Shown here one piece after another: positions 42,501 to 54,158 of a stretch of 64,000 nt of DNA; position 1 is the stretch's first letter; each line of letters begins with the position of its first letter. The notes beneath the pieces are model-generated. The model made no database searches, was not told the DNA's origin, and saw nothing but the letters and a program-made list of their open reading frames with translations. Made by a program: the position numbers and the translations under genes. The DNA is from Pseudo-nitzschia pungens (Eukaryota; Bacillariophyta; Bacillariophyceae; Bacillariales; Bacillariaceae): positions 868,001-932,000 of the forward strand of contig CM074759.1 in the NCBI GenBank assembly GCA_037355855.1, read 5' to 3'.

Positions 42501-45500
42501 GCTCAGTATCAATGCGCCTTCGCTGTCGAAAATTTGATTTTGCTAACAAAGAAACATCTGAATCTTTTGCAGAAGCCCGATTTTCTTCGGCTTCTCTAGA
42601 TGGCGTTTTTTTATTCGTTGTCTCGTCGTCGGAAGACGATGTTTTATTTAGCAGCACACCCATTTCTTCGATCTGTTCTTCAGTGACCTCAATAGCTTTT
42701 CCACTTCCAGCAGTTTGAAATCCGGCAGTTGATAGCGATCTTTTTCCACCTGTTCCTGTTGAGGAATAATTTTTGGTACCTGTCACCAGTCTAGGGGTTT
42801 CAAACGAAGCCATTGGAGTTCTCGTTGACGATTCAAACTCCTTTTGAGTCATTCTAGAAACGGAATCACTATTCGACGAAGATTGGTCGAGAAACCTCCC
42901 CTTTTCTACAATCTTTTCTGTGGATTGCACCAGTTTTCTTTGTGTCGTTGCCACTGATACCTTCATGTCAGTTACAACTTTCGGAGTCTGAAATAAGTTA
43001 TTTATTGGTGTCCTTGTAAAATGCGGACGTTCCGAGAGAGCCTCATGCGAACCTGGATCCTGGATGGGTGAGGATGACTCCCCAAGAAATTGTCCCATCG
43101 TCTCGATGGTTTCTTTCGACACGGTAATGGAAGTACCAGTTCCAGCAGTCTGGTACATAGCAGTTGGCGCCGATTTCTGAGTTGATAATGTGTCAGCTTT
43201 CCCAATGCTCCTCGTAGGCAAAACTGGTCTAGGTTTTGATGCCTGTAATGAAGCACTTTCTGTACTTGTAGTATGCAAGTTTTCCGACTGATTCATGTTG
43301 GAACAGTTATCCACTTGCGATGGAGAGAAATTATTGAGAACTCTTCCCATCTCCTCAATGATTTCCTCAGATACTTTAATGGAAGCACCTGTTCCAGCTG
43401 TTTGAAAAATCGCTGTCAAAGGTTTCGTTCCTGTTATCGATGCCTTGTCTCCCATTTTTCCTGAGAAAAATGTCTGACCAGAAATTGGATTTGTCGTAGA
43501 AGAAGAGGATTTGTTCAGTATTCGTTCCATTTCCTCTACTTTTCCTTTCGATACGGCGATAGTAGCACCAGAACCAGCTGTTTGGAACAATGCCACGGGT
43601 GATGTCGTCTCCGCTGTTTTTGACACCGTAATTGGCGTCTGTGATGTAGATGTCCTTTTCTCTGCTTGTAAGTGTTTTGAAGTTTCCTCGTTTGAAAAAG
43701 ACGAGTTATCTAGCATTCTTCCCATCTCCGCAACCTTCTCTTCGGATACAAATATCGAAGCTCCAGAGCCAGCAGTTTGGAACGTTGCAACTTGATTGTG
43801 TTTCTGTGGTGCCCTATTTTGTGACATTAATGAAGATGATTTGTTGAGCATTCTTCCCATCTCCTCAGCTTTTTCTTCCGAAACAGAAATTGACGATCCC
43901 GAACCAGCTGTTTGGAATGCTGGCATACGCGTTTCTGGTACCCCGAATGGTTTGTTTCTTGATGACGATGAATTGTTAAGCATTCTTCCCATCTCTTCAA
44001 CTTTTTCTTTCGATACAGAAATTGACGATCCCGAACCAGCTGTATGGAACGTTGCCACAGCCTTTGGTTGCGAAATCATTGGTGATCGATTCCCTTCGGA
44101 CATAATGAGCATTCTTCCCATCTCTTCTACCCTTTCTTCAGACACAGAAATGGAAGCCCCAGAGCCAGCTGTCTGGAATACTGCAATCGGATTTTTCCGT
44201 GTTTGTACTTTTGGCGCTCTCTTGCTTGTAACCTTGTTAAGCATTCTGCCCATCTCTTCGACTTTCTCTTCGGACACAGAAATGGAAGCCCCAGAGCCAG
44301 CTGCCTGAAATACTGCCATTGGTGTTTGCTGGGTTTGTTGATATGACGATATGCTTGATGATCCCTTAGCAGAGGTAGATGGCTTGTTGAGCATTCGTCC
44401 CATTTCTTCAATCGTCTCTTTTGAGACTAATAATGACGATCCTGATCCCGCTGTTTGAAACGCCGCTGGAGGATTTTGTCTTGATGGCACCCTGCTTTGA
44501 CTTTGAGAAGACTTTGATGATTCATTATGGGGGGCAGATGGTTTGTTGAGCATTCTTCCCATTGCCTCGATCTTTTCTTTGGATACAGAGATTGGCAATC
44601 CGGATCCTGCTGTTTGAAACACCGCTAGAGGATTGCATTGCGGTCCCATCCTAGTTTGACTTTGTGCGGATTGTGATCGTTCATTGTTGGGGACAGATGG
44701 TTTGTAGAGCATTCTTCCCATTTCTTCAATGTTTTCTTTTGATACTGATATTGATGATCCTGATCCAGCTGTTTGGAACATTGCTAGAGGATTGCATTGC
44801 GGTCCCATCCTAGTTTGACTTTGTGCGGATTGTGATCGTTCATTGTTGGGGACAGATGGTTTGTTGAGCATTCTTCCCATTTCTTCAATCGTCTCATTCG
44901 AAACAGATATTGATGATCCTGATCCAGCTGTTTGAAACACCGCTAGAGGATTGCATTGCGGTGGTATCTTAGTTTGACTTTTAGAAGACTTTGATGATTC
45001 ATTGTTGGGGGCCGATGGTTTGTCGAGCATTCTTCCCATTTCTTCAATCTTTTCTTTTGATACTGATATTGATGATCCTGATCCAGCTGTTTGGAACATT
45101 GCGGGATGATTTGGTCGTAGCGGTGCCCTCTTTTGACTGAGTATAGATTTTGATGGATTGATTTGCAGAGGTCGGATGGTTTGTTGAGCATTCTTCCCAT
45201 TTCTTCAATCTTTTCTTTTGATACTGATATTGATGATCCTGATCCAGAGGTTTGAAACATTGCGGGATGATTTGGTCGTAGCGGTGCCCTCTTTTGACTG
45301 TGTGCAGATTTTGATGGTTGATTTGTAGAGGCAGATGGTTTGTCGAGCATTCTTCCCATTTCTTCAATCTTTTCTTTTGATACTGATATTGATGATCCTG
45401 ATCCAGCTGTTTGGAACATTGCGGGATGATTTGGTCGTAGCGGTGCCCTCTTTTGAGTGAGTATAGATTTTGATGGTTGACCTATAGAGGCAGAGGCGGA

Positions 45501-46397
45501 TGGTTTGTCGAGCATTCTTCCCATTTCTTCAATCCTTTCTTTTGATACAGAAATACAAGCACCAGAGCCAGCTGTTTGAAACACCGCCAGAGGATTGCGT
45601 TGCACCGGTATCCTGGTTTGACTTTGTGCTGCGGATTGTGGTCGTTCATCGGTCGAGACAGATGGTTTGTTGGGCATTCTTGATGACAAGGGACTCCCGG
45701 TTTGCGCTACCGTTGTCGTCCCTGTCGACAATTCCGAGCCCGAGCCCGAGCCCGAGCCTGAGCCCGTGGTGGTTTGGGAATCCGCGCGCAGCAGCAAGGG
45801 ACTTTCGTGTTGCCCGAGTGGTCTCGTCGTCGCTGTCGACGCTTCCTCGCTCGGCGGCACGCGCACCACTGCCGCATCGTTGGCAGTGATGTCTCGCGCA
45901 GATCCGGAAGCGCCGAAATCCGCATCCGCATCGTCATCCGCATCGTCATCCGCATCGTCATCCGCATCGTCATCCGCATCGTCATCCGCATCGTCATCCG
46001 CATCGTCATCCGCATCGTCATCCGCATTGCCATCGTCATCCGCATCGTCATCCGCATTCCCGGGCGGGTTCGAAGCGGGAGCCGCGTCGTTGCGTTCCGA
46101 CCGATCCTCCCGGACGCGGCAGCGCGCGATCGGCATCGCGGCTTCTTGGGTCTCGAGCAGGAGTCCGTCGTCGTCGCGAGACCACTGCGACAGCGACATG
46201 CGATTGCGATTGCGATTGCGACTGCGTCTCCGGCGGCGTGTAGGCAAATCCCAGCCGCGGCAGAGGCGGAGGCGGCGACGGGGACGCGGGACCGTCCTTT
46301 CCCTCGCGCTCGTGTTCGGATTCGCGCTCGCGCTCGTGCCCGCAACCCTTCTCAAAGGACGATTGCGGCCGCACCCGCAGCCCGCGATTCCAAACAC
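39526..46397 (-). CDS. BRCA2: BRCA2 homologue with expanded BRC repeats
   Basis: Recombination mediator that loads RAD51 onto single-stranded DNA. The C-terminal exon is 40812-39526; the preceding exon ends at 40906 (TEVEQ, GTATGA donor). The joint TEVEQ-EVDESCPELW falls in the tower region. About 17 BRC units (FQTAGSGSSISVSKEKIEEM and variants) plus two degenerate ones span 45.6-42.7 kb. The DNA-binding region follows: helical domain (IKDSWVRNHARLVIWKLASY; FLAGKYLTYRKVVQNLVSRF), OB1 (ELSDGWYSVRGCMDDTMSDF; RLARWDSKLGFVNAL) and OB2/OB3 after the intron. The frame breaks once, inside the spacer at 45147-45180 (two extra bases compared with the sister unit). The N-terminus is uncertain: Met at 46397, or at 46199 (MSLSQWSRDDDGLLLETQ). 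Confidence 0.93.
42640..45600 (-). repeat. BRC repeat array (about 17 units plus two degenerate)
   Basis: Unit core F-Q-T-A-G-S-G-x-S-I-x-V-S followed by EEMGRML. Spacing is about 130-160 bp in the N-terminal two thirds and looser toward the C-terminal end. Degenerate units are LFQTPKVVTDMKVS (about 42990) and SFETPRLVTGTK (about 42810). Units near 45.6-44.5 kb are the most alike, suggesting recent amplification. Confidence 0.92.
45919..46056 (-). repeat. 12-bp tandem repeat encoding (ADDD)n
   Basis: About 11 copies of GCATCGTCATCC on the plus strand; on the minus strand in the BRCA2 frame it reads repeated Ala-Asp-Asp-Asp. Confidence 0.9.
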
Positions 46398-48472
46398 CGG
46401 AGTTGCGATTCGGACCGACGTCGACGCTCGGATGCGGCCGGAGATCCCGCTCGAGATTCCGATCGGGCGCGCAACGGTTGCGACTCCATCCCGAAGGGTT
46501 CGTCGCTGGTGGGATTTTGCGGTTGCGTCTGCGTTTGCAACCGCAATAGAGACCGAGATCGAAACGCAGCCGGAGATTCCGATTGCAACGATTGCGATTG
46601 CAACGATTCCGACGATTCCGATTCCGATCGAGATCCCGATCGTGATTGAGACCGCGACGGATGCGACTCCGTCCGGTGAGAGTCCTCCTCGGTGGCAACA
46701 AACCGCATCGGAAGCGGAGAGGATGAATCGGAGTGCCCCGATTCCGAGTCCGGCTCATTCCGGTACGGTATCGTTGCGGTTGCGGTTGCGGTTGCGGTTG
46801 CGGTTGCGGTTGCTTTCGCTTCCGCTTTCGATTTCTCGTTCGCTTTCTCGTTCGCTTTCTCGTTCGCCTCCGTTTCGGTCCCCGCCGGCGCAACGGTTGG
46901 TGCCGCGCGGAATGCTCCCGCGGCTCCCGATGCGGACGCCAACGGATTCGACGACGCCGCCGCTTCTTCTGATGCGAGTGCGAGTGCAACCGCGACCGCG
47001 AGTGCCGGTGTCGGTCCCGCGGCCGCTCCCGCAGCGGCCGTGGCCGTCACCGTCGCGATCGCATCGTTCCCATCCGACTCCCGCGCGTCGTGGACTCCAC
47101 CGGTATCGCGGGGTTGGAATTTTCCAATGATTTCGCGTTGGTCGTGACGCTGCCGCTGTTCCCCCTTGGTTGCTGCTGCTGCTGCTGCTGCTGCAGCTGC
47201 TGTCGGTGCCACTTCTGCCGTTTTTGGTTCTGTTGCTTCCGGCGCTGTCGTCGTCGATCGATGATGCTGCCGTCGATGATGCTGCCGTCGACGATTCCAT
47301 GGCCGCAGAAGAAGCATCGTTCCCTTCTCCCCGCAAACGGCCGACCCTCCTCGCAGCTTGCGGCAAGGTCGTTTCCATTGCTTCGCGCCGCTGCCGTTGC
47401 TGCCGACGATGACGACGATGAGGAGAAGGATCGGGATCGTCGCCCGGATCAGTCCGGAGGATCGATCCCACCCCCCGGCGACCGTCGATCGCGCCGCTGA
47501 GCGGATCGAGAGGACTCCTTCGTCGGGTCGCGCGCGCCGCGCGGAGAAGAAGAAGGGGAACGCGAACCCGAACGGGAACGGGAACGCTTGCGGTCGACGG
47601 TGCCTTCCTCCAGCGTTGGTTCGGAACCGAAGAGCGATGCGCGTTCGGATTCGGATTCGGATTCCGGATTCGGATTGAGGTGCGGATAGAAAAGCGGGTG
47701 CGGATGCAGTTGCAGTCGCAGTCGCAGTCGCAGATGCAGCCTCGGTCTCCTCGCGAAGCAAGAGTGGCATCGACCGTGATGTCGACAGCGACGATGACGA
47801 TGACGATGACGGTGACAATGACAATGACAATGACGATGACGAGCCAGACGGCCTCGGTCGTTTCCGCGAGGGAGGAGAGGTTCCGGGAGTGTTGCCACTG
47901 TTTTTGCCACTGTTTTTGCCACTATTGCTGTTGCCACTGCTGCTATTCATATTGTGACCAGTCTCGTGCTTGCTATTATCATTGCTGCTGCTGCTGCTGC
48001 TGCTTCTGTGGACGGCCCCTAGACCGTCTCCCACAGAGCCAATGGCAACGGCAACGGCAACCGCGGCCACCAGCCCCTCCGCCAGAATCACGTGGCGGGG
48101 ATCGCGGCTCGTGTCGGCGTCGCTTCTCGCCACGGCGGTTACGACTCTCAGAGTAATGGTCTCGGTCGAAGAAAGCTCGAATCGCTTTGCGTTGTTGGTG
48201 TCGTGGTTGTGGGTGTGGTTGGCGCGGTTTGGCGCTCGCGGCTCGGGCTTTCGATGCGATCGTTTCGCCCGGGCCTTTTTCTGGGGCGGCGGGAGGCCCG
48301 CGACGGCGGAAGCGTCGGCGGGTCGGCGGCCGTTGCAGACCTGGCACCGGCGCTTCGAGGGGGGATTGAGGAGCGTGCACATCTCGCACGTCCAGTGCCG
48401 GGATGTCGATGTCGATGTCGATGTCGATGTCGATGTGGCTCTTCTCGGCATGATGCGGTACGGTGGAATCAA
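46352..48472 (-). CDS. RanBP2-type zinc-finger frame, possible BRCA2 N-terminus or separate gene
   Basis: A 706-residue open frame (better start at 48451, MPRRATSTS). Near the N-terminus RHWTCEMCTLLNPPSKRRCQ followed by VCNGRRP forms a RanBP2 zinc finger (W-x-C-x2-C-x10-C-x2-C). The rest is Ser/Ala/Thr-rich low complexity (KSKAEAKATATATATATATI, then SHPSRSQSRSGSRSESESSE). The frame ends inside the BRCA2 N-terminal frame on the same strand, with no convincing stop-start boundary between them. It may be a separate zinc-finger protein or the 5' part of the BRCA2 gene joined by an unseen intron or indel. In the low-complexity part the reading frame itself is uncertain. Confidence 0.5.
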   Translation of the reverse strand: MIPPYRIMPRRATSTSTSTSTSTSRHWTCEMCTLLNPPSKRRCQVCNGRRPADASAVAGLPPPQKKARAKRSHRKPEPRAPNRANHTHNHDTNNAKRFELSSTETITLRVVTAVARSDADTSRDPRHVILAEGLVAAVAVAVAIGSVGDGLGAVHRSSSSSSSNDNSKHETGHNMNSSSGNSNSGKNSGKNSGNTPGTSPPSRKRPRPSGSSSSLSLSLSPSSSSSSSLSTSRSMPLLLREETEAASATATATATASAPAFLSAPQSESGIRIRIRTRIALRFRTNAGGRHRRPQAFPFPFGFAFPFFFSARRARPDEGVLSIRSAARSTVAGGWDRSSGLIRATIPILLLIVVIVGSNGSGAKQWKRPCRKLRGGSAVCGEKGTMLLLRPWNRRRQHHRRQHHRSTTTAPEATEPKTAEVAPTAAAAAAAAAATKGEQRQRHDQREIIGKFQPRDTGGVHDARESDGNDAIATVTATAAAGAAAGPTPALAVAVALALASEEAAASSNPLASASGAAGAFRAAPTVAPAGTETEANEKANEKANEKSKAEAKATATATATATATATIPYRNEPDSESGHSDSSSPLPMRFVATEEDSHRTESHPSRSQSRSGSRSESESSESLQSQSLQSESPAAFRSRSLLRLQTQTQPQNPTSDEPFGMESQPLRARSESRAGSPAASERRRRSESQLRCLESRAAGAAAIVL
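48401..48438 (-). repeat. (GATGTC)n hexanucleotide repeat
   Basis: Encodes the (Thr-Ser)n run just before the RanBP2 finger. An (ATCGA)n tract at 48470-48502 lies immediately upstream. Confidence 0.85.
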
Positions 48473-50390
48473 TCGAATCGAATCGAATCGAATCGAATCG
48501 AAAAGCTGATTTTGGTGCGCGGTGTATATTGTTGCGTGGCGTCTCGGAGAAAACGGAGCGCCGGAGCCGGAAGCGGGTGCTGGGTTGGAGCAATGCCGCG
48601 ATCGGGAGGGATGTTTCGACGAGTTGCGCCGATCCGCCCAGCGAGGAGAGAGGGGGAGGGGGCGGTGGAGTAACCGTAATACTGCGGGTGCGAAACTCGC
48701 TTCCGTCCCGGGTTCCGTTCACCGTTTCGCGGTTTCTCGTCCGTCGTCTTTGGCCGCGATGTTGGCCGCGAAGCGCGAAGAAGGCGGTTGCGAGTTATCT
48801 TAACTTACTCGTACCGTACGAAGTTTGGTGACGACTGAATGCAGTGCCATCAGTATCTTGCGTTGCGTGCAAGTACGCGCCGCGACCTACTCCATGGTTC
48901 TGCGTACAGCCCCTACGATAATTCTACTACCGGTACCGTACGTATCGTGAGGAACCATGAGTGGGCGAATGAGTGAGTGAGTGAGTGAGTGAGCGAGGGA
49001 GTGAATGTGTGTGAGTGAGTCATGGTGTCACGAAAATGGCGCGAACGCAATCGCTATCAAAGTAGGCACACATAGGTATTGTAGGTAGGTACTTATACTT
49101 ATCTACAGTCTACCGCCCATTGGGCTTGGGAATTGGGATATCATCATCATCTACCGTATGGTAATCTTACCCTTGAAAAATTAAAATAATGAATCACGTT
49201 TACCAAAATGGATCACATCGAGCGACAGCATCTTTGCTTTTTGCAATATCTCCTTGCATACACCACCTCTGTTCAAAGTAAAGACATCCTCTGTTAGCTA
49301 ACAGTCTACTCTACAATGCTCTATATTCACTTTGAAACAACTTTGCTTCCTCTTCCCTTACTAGTAAGCTCTCGAATACAGAAGAATACAGAAAATGGCC
49401 GAAAATTGTGTGCTTTTCGAGTGACAGCATCGAGCCGGCCATGCCTGTAGATGATTCAACAGCAAATTTGAAAAAAGGGGGGGAAAGTGGTCCGTTCTAC
49501 GTAGTACGAAGTAAGTAATTAGTGCTTTTTAAGACGTTCTTTTTTTTCTCAGCGTGAACATGCTGTCACTCGATGGTATGGTTGCGTGTAGTAGAAAATG
49601 TATGTACCAATTTCTACATTTACCACCATAATGGATCAATGTTTGGGATTGTTTTGGCAACACAACCGCGAACTACTGGGGGCCAAAGCTATGGATGTAA
49701 GTCACCGATTTCAACAGGAGTTGTTGCAAACAGTCGGTGTATAGTGTTTAGGAACAGGTTGTACTAACTTTTGTGGAGGAGGTTTCCTTTACTACTGGGA
49801 AGGAGGTATTTGGTCAGATACTACTAGTGAGGCAACAATCTGTCACTCGGACGTGATCCATTTTAGTTTTTCACGGGTATCAAATAATAATAATACAGTA
49901 GTAATAATCTAATACGAAGTGCTTGTAGTATATACGGTAATTACGGTAATTTACTTGCTCTAGAAAAACTAATAGTATCTAGTATGTAATTACTTTCCAT
50001 GATGAAATGGATGAATAGAAGCAAATAATAATAAAAAGAAAATCATCCATTAGCACTAACATGATGCACAGTATTCGTTGTTTTCCGAACTGAACCGAAC
50101 TCAACTCAACTCAACTCAACAAGAAGCAATAATCACAAAGCATGCACGGTTGGAACCGAAGAATGCTGTTCTTCCACGTCCTCTCGGCAATGCGCGGCAA
50201 TGGATGGATCGGTCCGTCACGGTTGCGATATACAGTACCGGTGACGCCCCCCATTCGCTCGATCGCTCGCTCGTTCGGTGCGTGCAATCCAAACCAAACC
50301 GATCCGATCCAAATTCTACTGCTGCTGCTGCTGCCGCCGTTCCGACGCATCCGAATCAAAACTCGCAGCAACAGCAATCGACCCGACCAA
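48473..50390. other. Gene-free region
   Basis: 1.9 kb upstream of the zinc-finger frame and downstream of CTL2. Features: GGCGGTGGAG-rich GC segment to 48800, GTACCGTACG words (48812, 48932), a (GTGA)n tract (48970-49020) and CTCAA repeats (50101-50120). No supported gene. Confidence 0.55.
48970..49020. repeat. (GTGA)n tetranucleotide repeat
   Basis: Consecutive GAGT units with a few substitutions. Confidence 0.85.
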
Positions 50391-52182
50391 TCACATCGCG
50401 AGTTCGGGCCACGCCTCGCGCCACGCCGCCCTCAGCTCCCGGCTCAGAACGGGGTGGTTCGCCTCGAACTCGGCCGGGCTCTCGGCGAAGCACACCAGAA
50501 CCGTGTCGGCCGCCGATCCGACCACGCCCATGAGAATGCCGCAGACCACGGCGCCGACCAGGAAGCCGACCGACAGGCCGACGTAGGCAACGTCGAGGGC
50601 GTTTCCGTCCGCGTCGGCCATTCCCGCAAAGGCCGACAGGAGGTCCGGCTGCGCCATCGCCAGCAGCATGCCCGCCAATCCCGAGACCACGCCGACGCCC
50701 AGGCTCAGCATCATCAGGACCCGGCCCACCAGATCGTCGGCGATGACCGTCGTCCATCCCTTGTTCTGGAAGAGCTGCATCACGTTCCGGCCGGCCTCGA
50801 TGTATCCAAAACCGTACAAGCCGACGTAGACGTAGGCCCACTTGTTGAAGTACTCGATGATGTCCTGGATGCAGGCCAGGAGGCACTCGAGCAGGCAGGC
50901 CAGGAGCTGCGAGTCCTCGTCGTTCCGGGCGTTCCGGGCCAAAGCGCGGAGCGCCTGGACCACCGCCACCAGCAGGGATCCCATGCAGATGGATCCGAAA
51001 CTGTACGTGGTGGCCCGGAAAAAGCTGTCCCGGAGTCCCCCGGAGAAGCAGCCGCTGGCCTCCCCCGGAACGAACCACCACGTGCCCACGGTTCCGGCGG
51101 TGGTGACGTGCACCGTGTTGGTGAGGACGCCAAAGGTCCAGTAAAAGGAAACCAGCAGGAGAAAGACGATCGAACCGGTGCCGCTGGCGATCGAGTCGGC
51201 GACGCCTTTCGTCCAGAGGGCGCACCACGCAAAGGCCACCGTCATGATCAGATAGGCGACGACCGCGAGCCCACCGTTGCACTTTACGGCCGTCAGCGCC
51301 GTTTTCAGATTGGCTGCGCGTGCGATTGTGCGTTTGTGTGTGTGTGTATGATACATAACATATACCAAAACCGAAACGTTACAGCAGAATGAATGCGCAG
51401 TTGGGTCAGAAACCGAGAGGGAACAAACCCACAGACGAGTGAAACAATCGAACAAGAAACAAACAAACAAAGAAACAAACAAACCAAAACAATACACGAA
51501 GGCTGCCGATTGTTGGAATGAATCCCGATCCATCCACCAATGTTGATCCATTGCATCGCATCGCATCGCATATCGCATATCGCATATCGCACATCACATC
51601 CTCCACCGAATCGAACCAAAAAGACTCGACCGACTCACCCGCCGCGTACGGAATCCGGTTCCAGACCGAGCAGACGTAGCACACCGTGACTCCGAAACAG
51701 AAGATTCCGAGGATGATGCCCAGTCCCGTCCCGGACGACAGGAGCAGCAGGGCGAAGACGCCCGAGAGGAACGCGCTAAAGACCAGTCCCAGCTTGACCA
51801 TGCCCGCGGGGAATTTCATCATGAGGGAAATGGTGGACGTGGACAGGCCCATGGACACCAGCACCGACAGCGCGACAAACACGAGGGTTCCCCCGCCGCC
51901 ATTGCCATTGCCATTGCCATTGCCATCGCCGTTCCCGTTCTGGCTGGCGAGGTTGGTGGAAATGAGGACGATCATGACGCCGAGGTGGATCAAAAAGGCA
52001 ATGGCCCAAAAGACGTCGCGGAACTGGTTGGGCTGTTGCTGGTGGTGGTGGTGGTGAGAGTACTGCTCTCCAAAGGGCACGGCGCTGGCGGTGGCGGTGG
52101 CAGCATATCCCCCCGCGTCACTGTAGTAGGTTTCACCGGCCGTGGGAGCCTGGTACGTCTCCTTGGGGTTGCTTGTTGCCAT
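50391..52182 (-). CDS. Choline transporter-like protein (SLC44/CTL), two exons
   Basis: Exons 52182-51639 and 51313-50391 join in frame (PYAA-ANLKTALTAV) into 488 residues; the 325-nt intron has a GTGAGT donor and is rich in CATCG and CAAA repeats. Many membrane helices are visible. The first follows the family RD-motif (NQFRDVFWAIAFLIHLGVMI). Later ones include GIILGIFCFGVTVCYVCSVW and LAVVAYLIMTVAFAWCALW. The PF04515 signature region is clear: TVGTWWFVPGEASGC, TTYSFGSICMGSLLVAVVQA, WAYVYVGLYGFGYIEAG and AADTVLVCFAESPAEFEANH. The family transports choline or ethanolamine across plasma or organelle membranes. A coding-looking stretch starting at 52252 (MNSDYTGPIIQGTAVPAPG) is one frame away and may be the true N-terminus. 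Confidence 0.9.
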
Positions 52183-52252
52183 AATTGGTGTTGCTTCCGG
52201 GTGCCGGGACGGCGGTTCCCTGGATGATCGGGCCCGTGTAATCGGAGTTCAT

Positions 52253-53190
52253 TGCGAATGATGTATCGTTCGTTTGTAAGTTGGTAAGTTGGTTGGTTGA
52301 TAAGTTACGGTAATTACGATAGTGTTGTGAGCTCCGTGACAGGGAAGTCGGAGACAAGTGCTTGCGTTTGGGGGGGGGGTGTTGGTGGTTCGTGGAGATC
52401 GGATGGGACTCACTCGGAACACACACAATGATTGTCAACGAGTGAAGAAGACCCGTTGTTACACCTACCGGAAACAGGTAGGCGTACCTTGGGTCGTGAA
52501 CTTCCTACCGTAAGGTATGAGTATGGAAAGCACAAGCACAAGTACAAGTAACAGTAAGTTAAGGCTTACTCGTACGAGTATTTGATTAGATTTTTTAGTT
52601 TTTAAACGAGCCTTGCTTTCTTTTTGTTATTACTTCGTAGAAGACACGGGTCAAGGGTTAGGATCGCTGGAACCCGTCCCGTTACAACACTGCACGCAAT
52701 CAAAATCTACGTAGCGCAACGTCCGTACTCTACGCAAAGTACCGTACGAGTACTACCGATAGATGATTGCCTTAGATCATCAGGATCTTTGCTTTGCACG
52801 GCTTGCGCGTTGCTAGTAAGTTCACCGTAACTTACCTGGTAGGTGCGATCCTTCCGAAAAGCTTTTTTAATTTTTTGACAAAAAATAAGTATTCTTAGGA
52901 TTAAGGTTAGCACTCTAGTCATTGGTTTCGCGAGTCGACCCCTGCGACTTGAGATGGGTCATACCGGTACGAGCCCTGGGTACGAGTATCCTATCGGTAA
53001 TCTTACCATCATGAAAGTAAGGTTACGAGAGACGAGAGACGAGAGACATGACGAACAAACAAAAACGACGATGTCCAACGGCATGCGTTTCATGATTTCA
53101 TCCGAATAAAGAACAGGACGGTACACGACAACTACAACTACAACTACAATTCCAATTACAATTCCAATTACAATTACAGCGAACAGAACC
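52253..53190. other. Spacer upstream of divergent CTL2 and fucosyltransferase genes
   Basis: About 940 bp, presumably holding both promoters. Word clusters GTAAGTTAAGGCTTACTCG (52553) and AGTACCGTACGAGTACTACC (52738), then an ACAACTACAATT repeat leader (53137-53180) directly before the ATG. No further gene. Confidence 0.5.
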
Positions 53191-54126
53191 ATGGTCGCCG
53201 AACCGGACCAGACCAAGGGGAAAAAGGGCGCGGGTCCCGGGCCGGGTGTCGGTCGGAAAAAGGGCGCCGGAACCGGACTGAACGACTGGTTCATTGGCAT
53301 CTTTGGCCTCGCCTTTCTCCTCAGCCTCTCCCTCAACGTGATGCACCTGACGATGAGCGACCACCACGAGGAAACCAACGACATTGGCGGGAGGGGACAC
53401 TCGACCAACCGGCGCGCGGCACGGGACGCACTCCTGCGAACCATGAAGGAGTTTCGGGAGCGTTCCTCGAGTGATTTCTCCCTGAGGCGAAAGCGGCGCG
53501 CCGCGAGACTCAAACCGATGCTGGAGCTGGAACCGAACGAGCACTCGGAGGCGCCCGCTCACAACGATGGCGGTGGTGGTGCTGCTGCTGGTGGTGGTGG
53601 TGGCGGCGGCGAAAAGAGCGATGCAAAATCAAATCCCACGGCAAATCAAAACCCAAATCCAAATCCATTCCGTGGCAAACCCAAGCCATTGGCCAAGCTG
53701 AATTGCGAGCCCTGGAACGTTCCCGACGAGGCAGCGCAAGAAATGGTCTACTGGCGGGACATCCCCAGCGACTCGGCTTACTCCCCGCCCTTTTTCGCCA
53801 TCAACCGCCAGCCGGGAAAGGAACGAAAATACATGACCTTCGAACCGGACGGCGGGGGATGGAACAACATCCGGATGGCCATGGAATCGACCATTGCCAT
53901 GGCGGTCGCCACGGGCCGGACGCTCGTCATGCCGCCCCAGAAGAGAATGTACCTGCTGGGGGAAAGCAAGGGTGGCCAGAGGAACCACTTCAACTTTGTC
54001 GACTTTTTCCCCATCGAGCGAATGGCGGCGGACAACGTGGCCTTTGAGGTCGTCAGCATGCAGGAATATCTCGAGACGGAAGCCATGACCGGCAAGCTCA
54101 TCAACAAGGTACGAACCTGTATAGAC

Positions 54127-54158
<32 letters not shown>

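Noticed and set aside
45044..45367. Minus-strand frame reading KKWEECSTNH repeats
   Set aside because: This is the BRC repeat read one frame off; it arises from the spacer indel and is not a separate protein.
45667..47130. 487-residue plus-strand frame opposite the BRCA2 N-terminus
   Set aside because: Low-complexity antisense of the ADDD and Ser/Arg repeats; no family resemblance.
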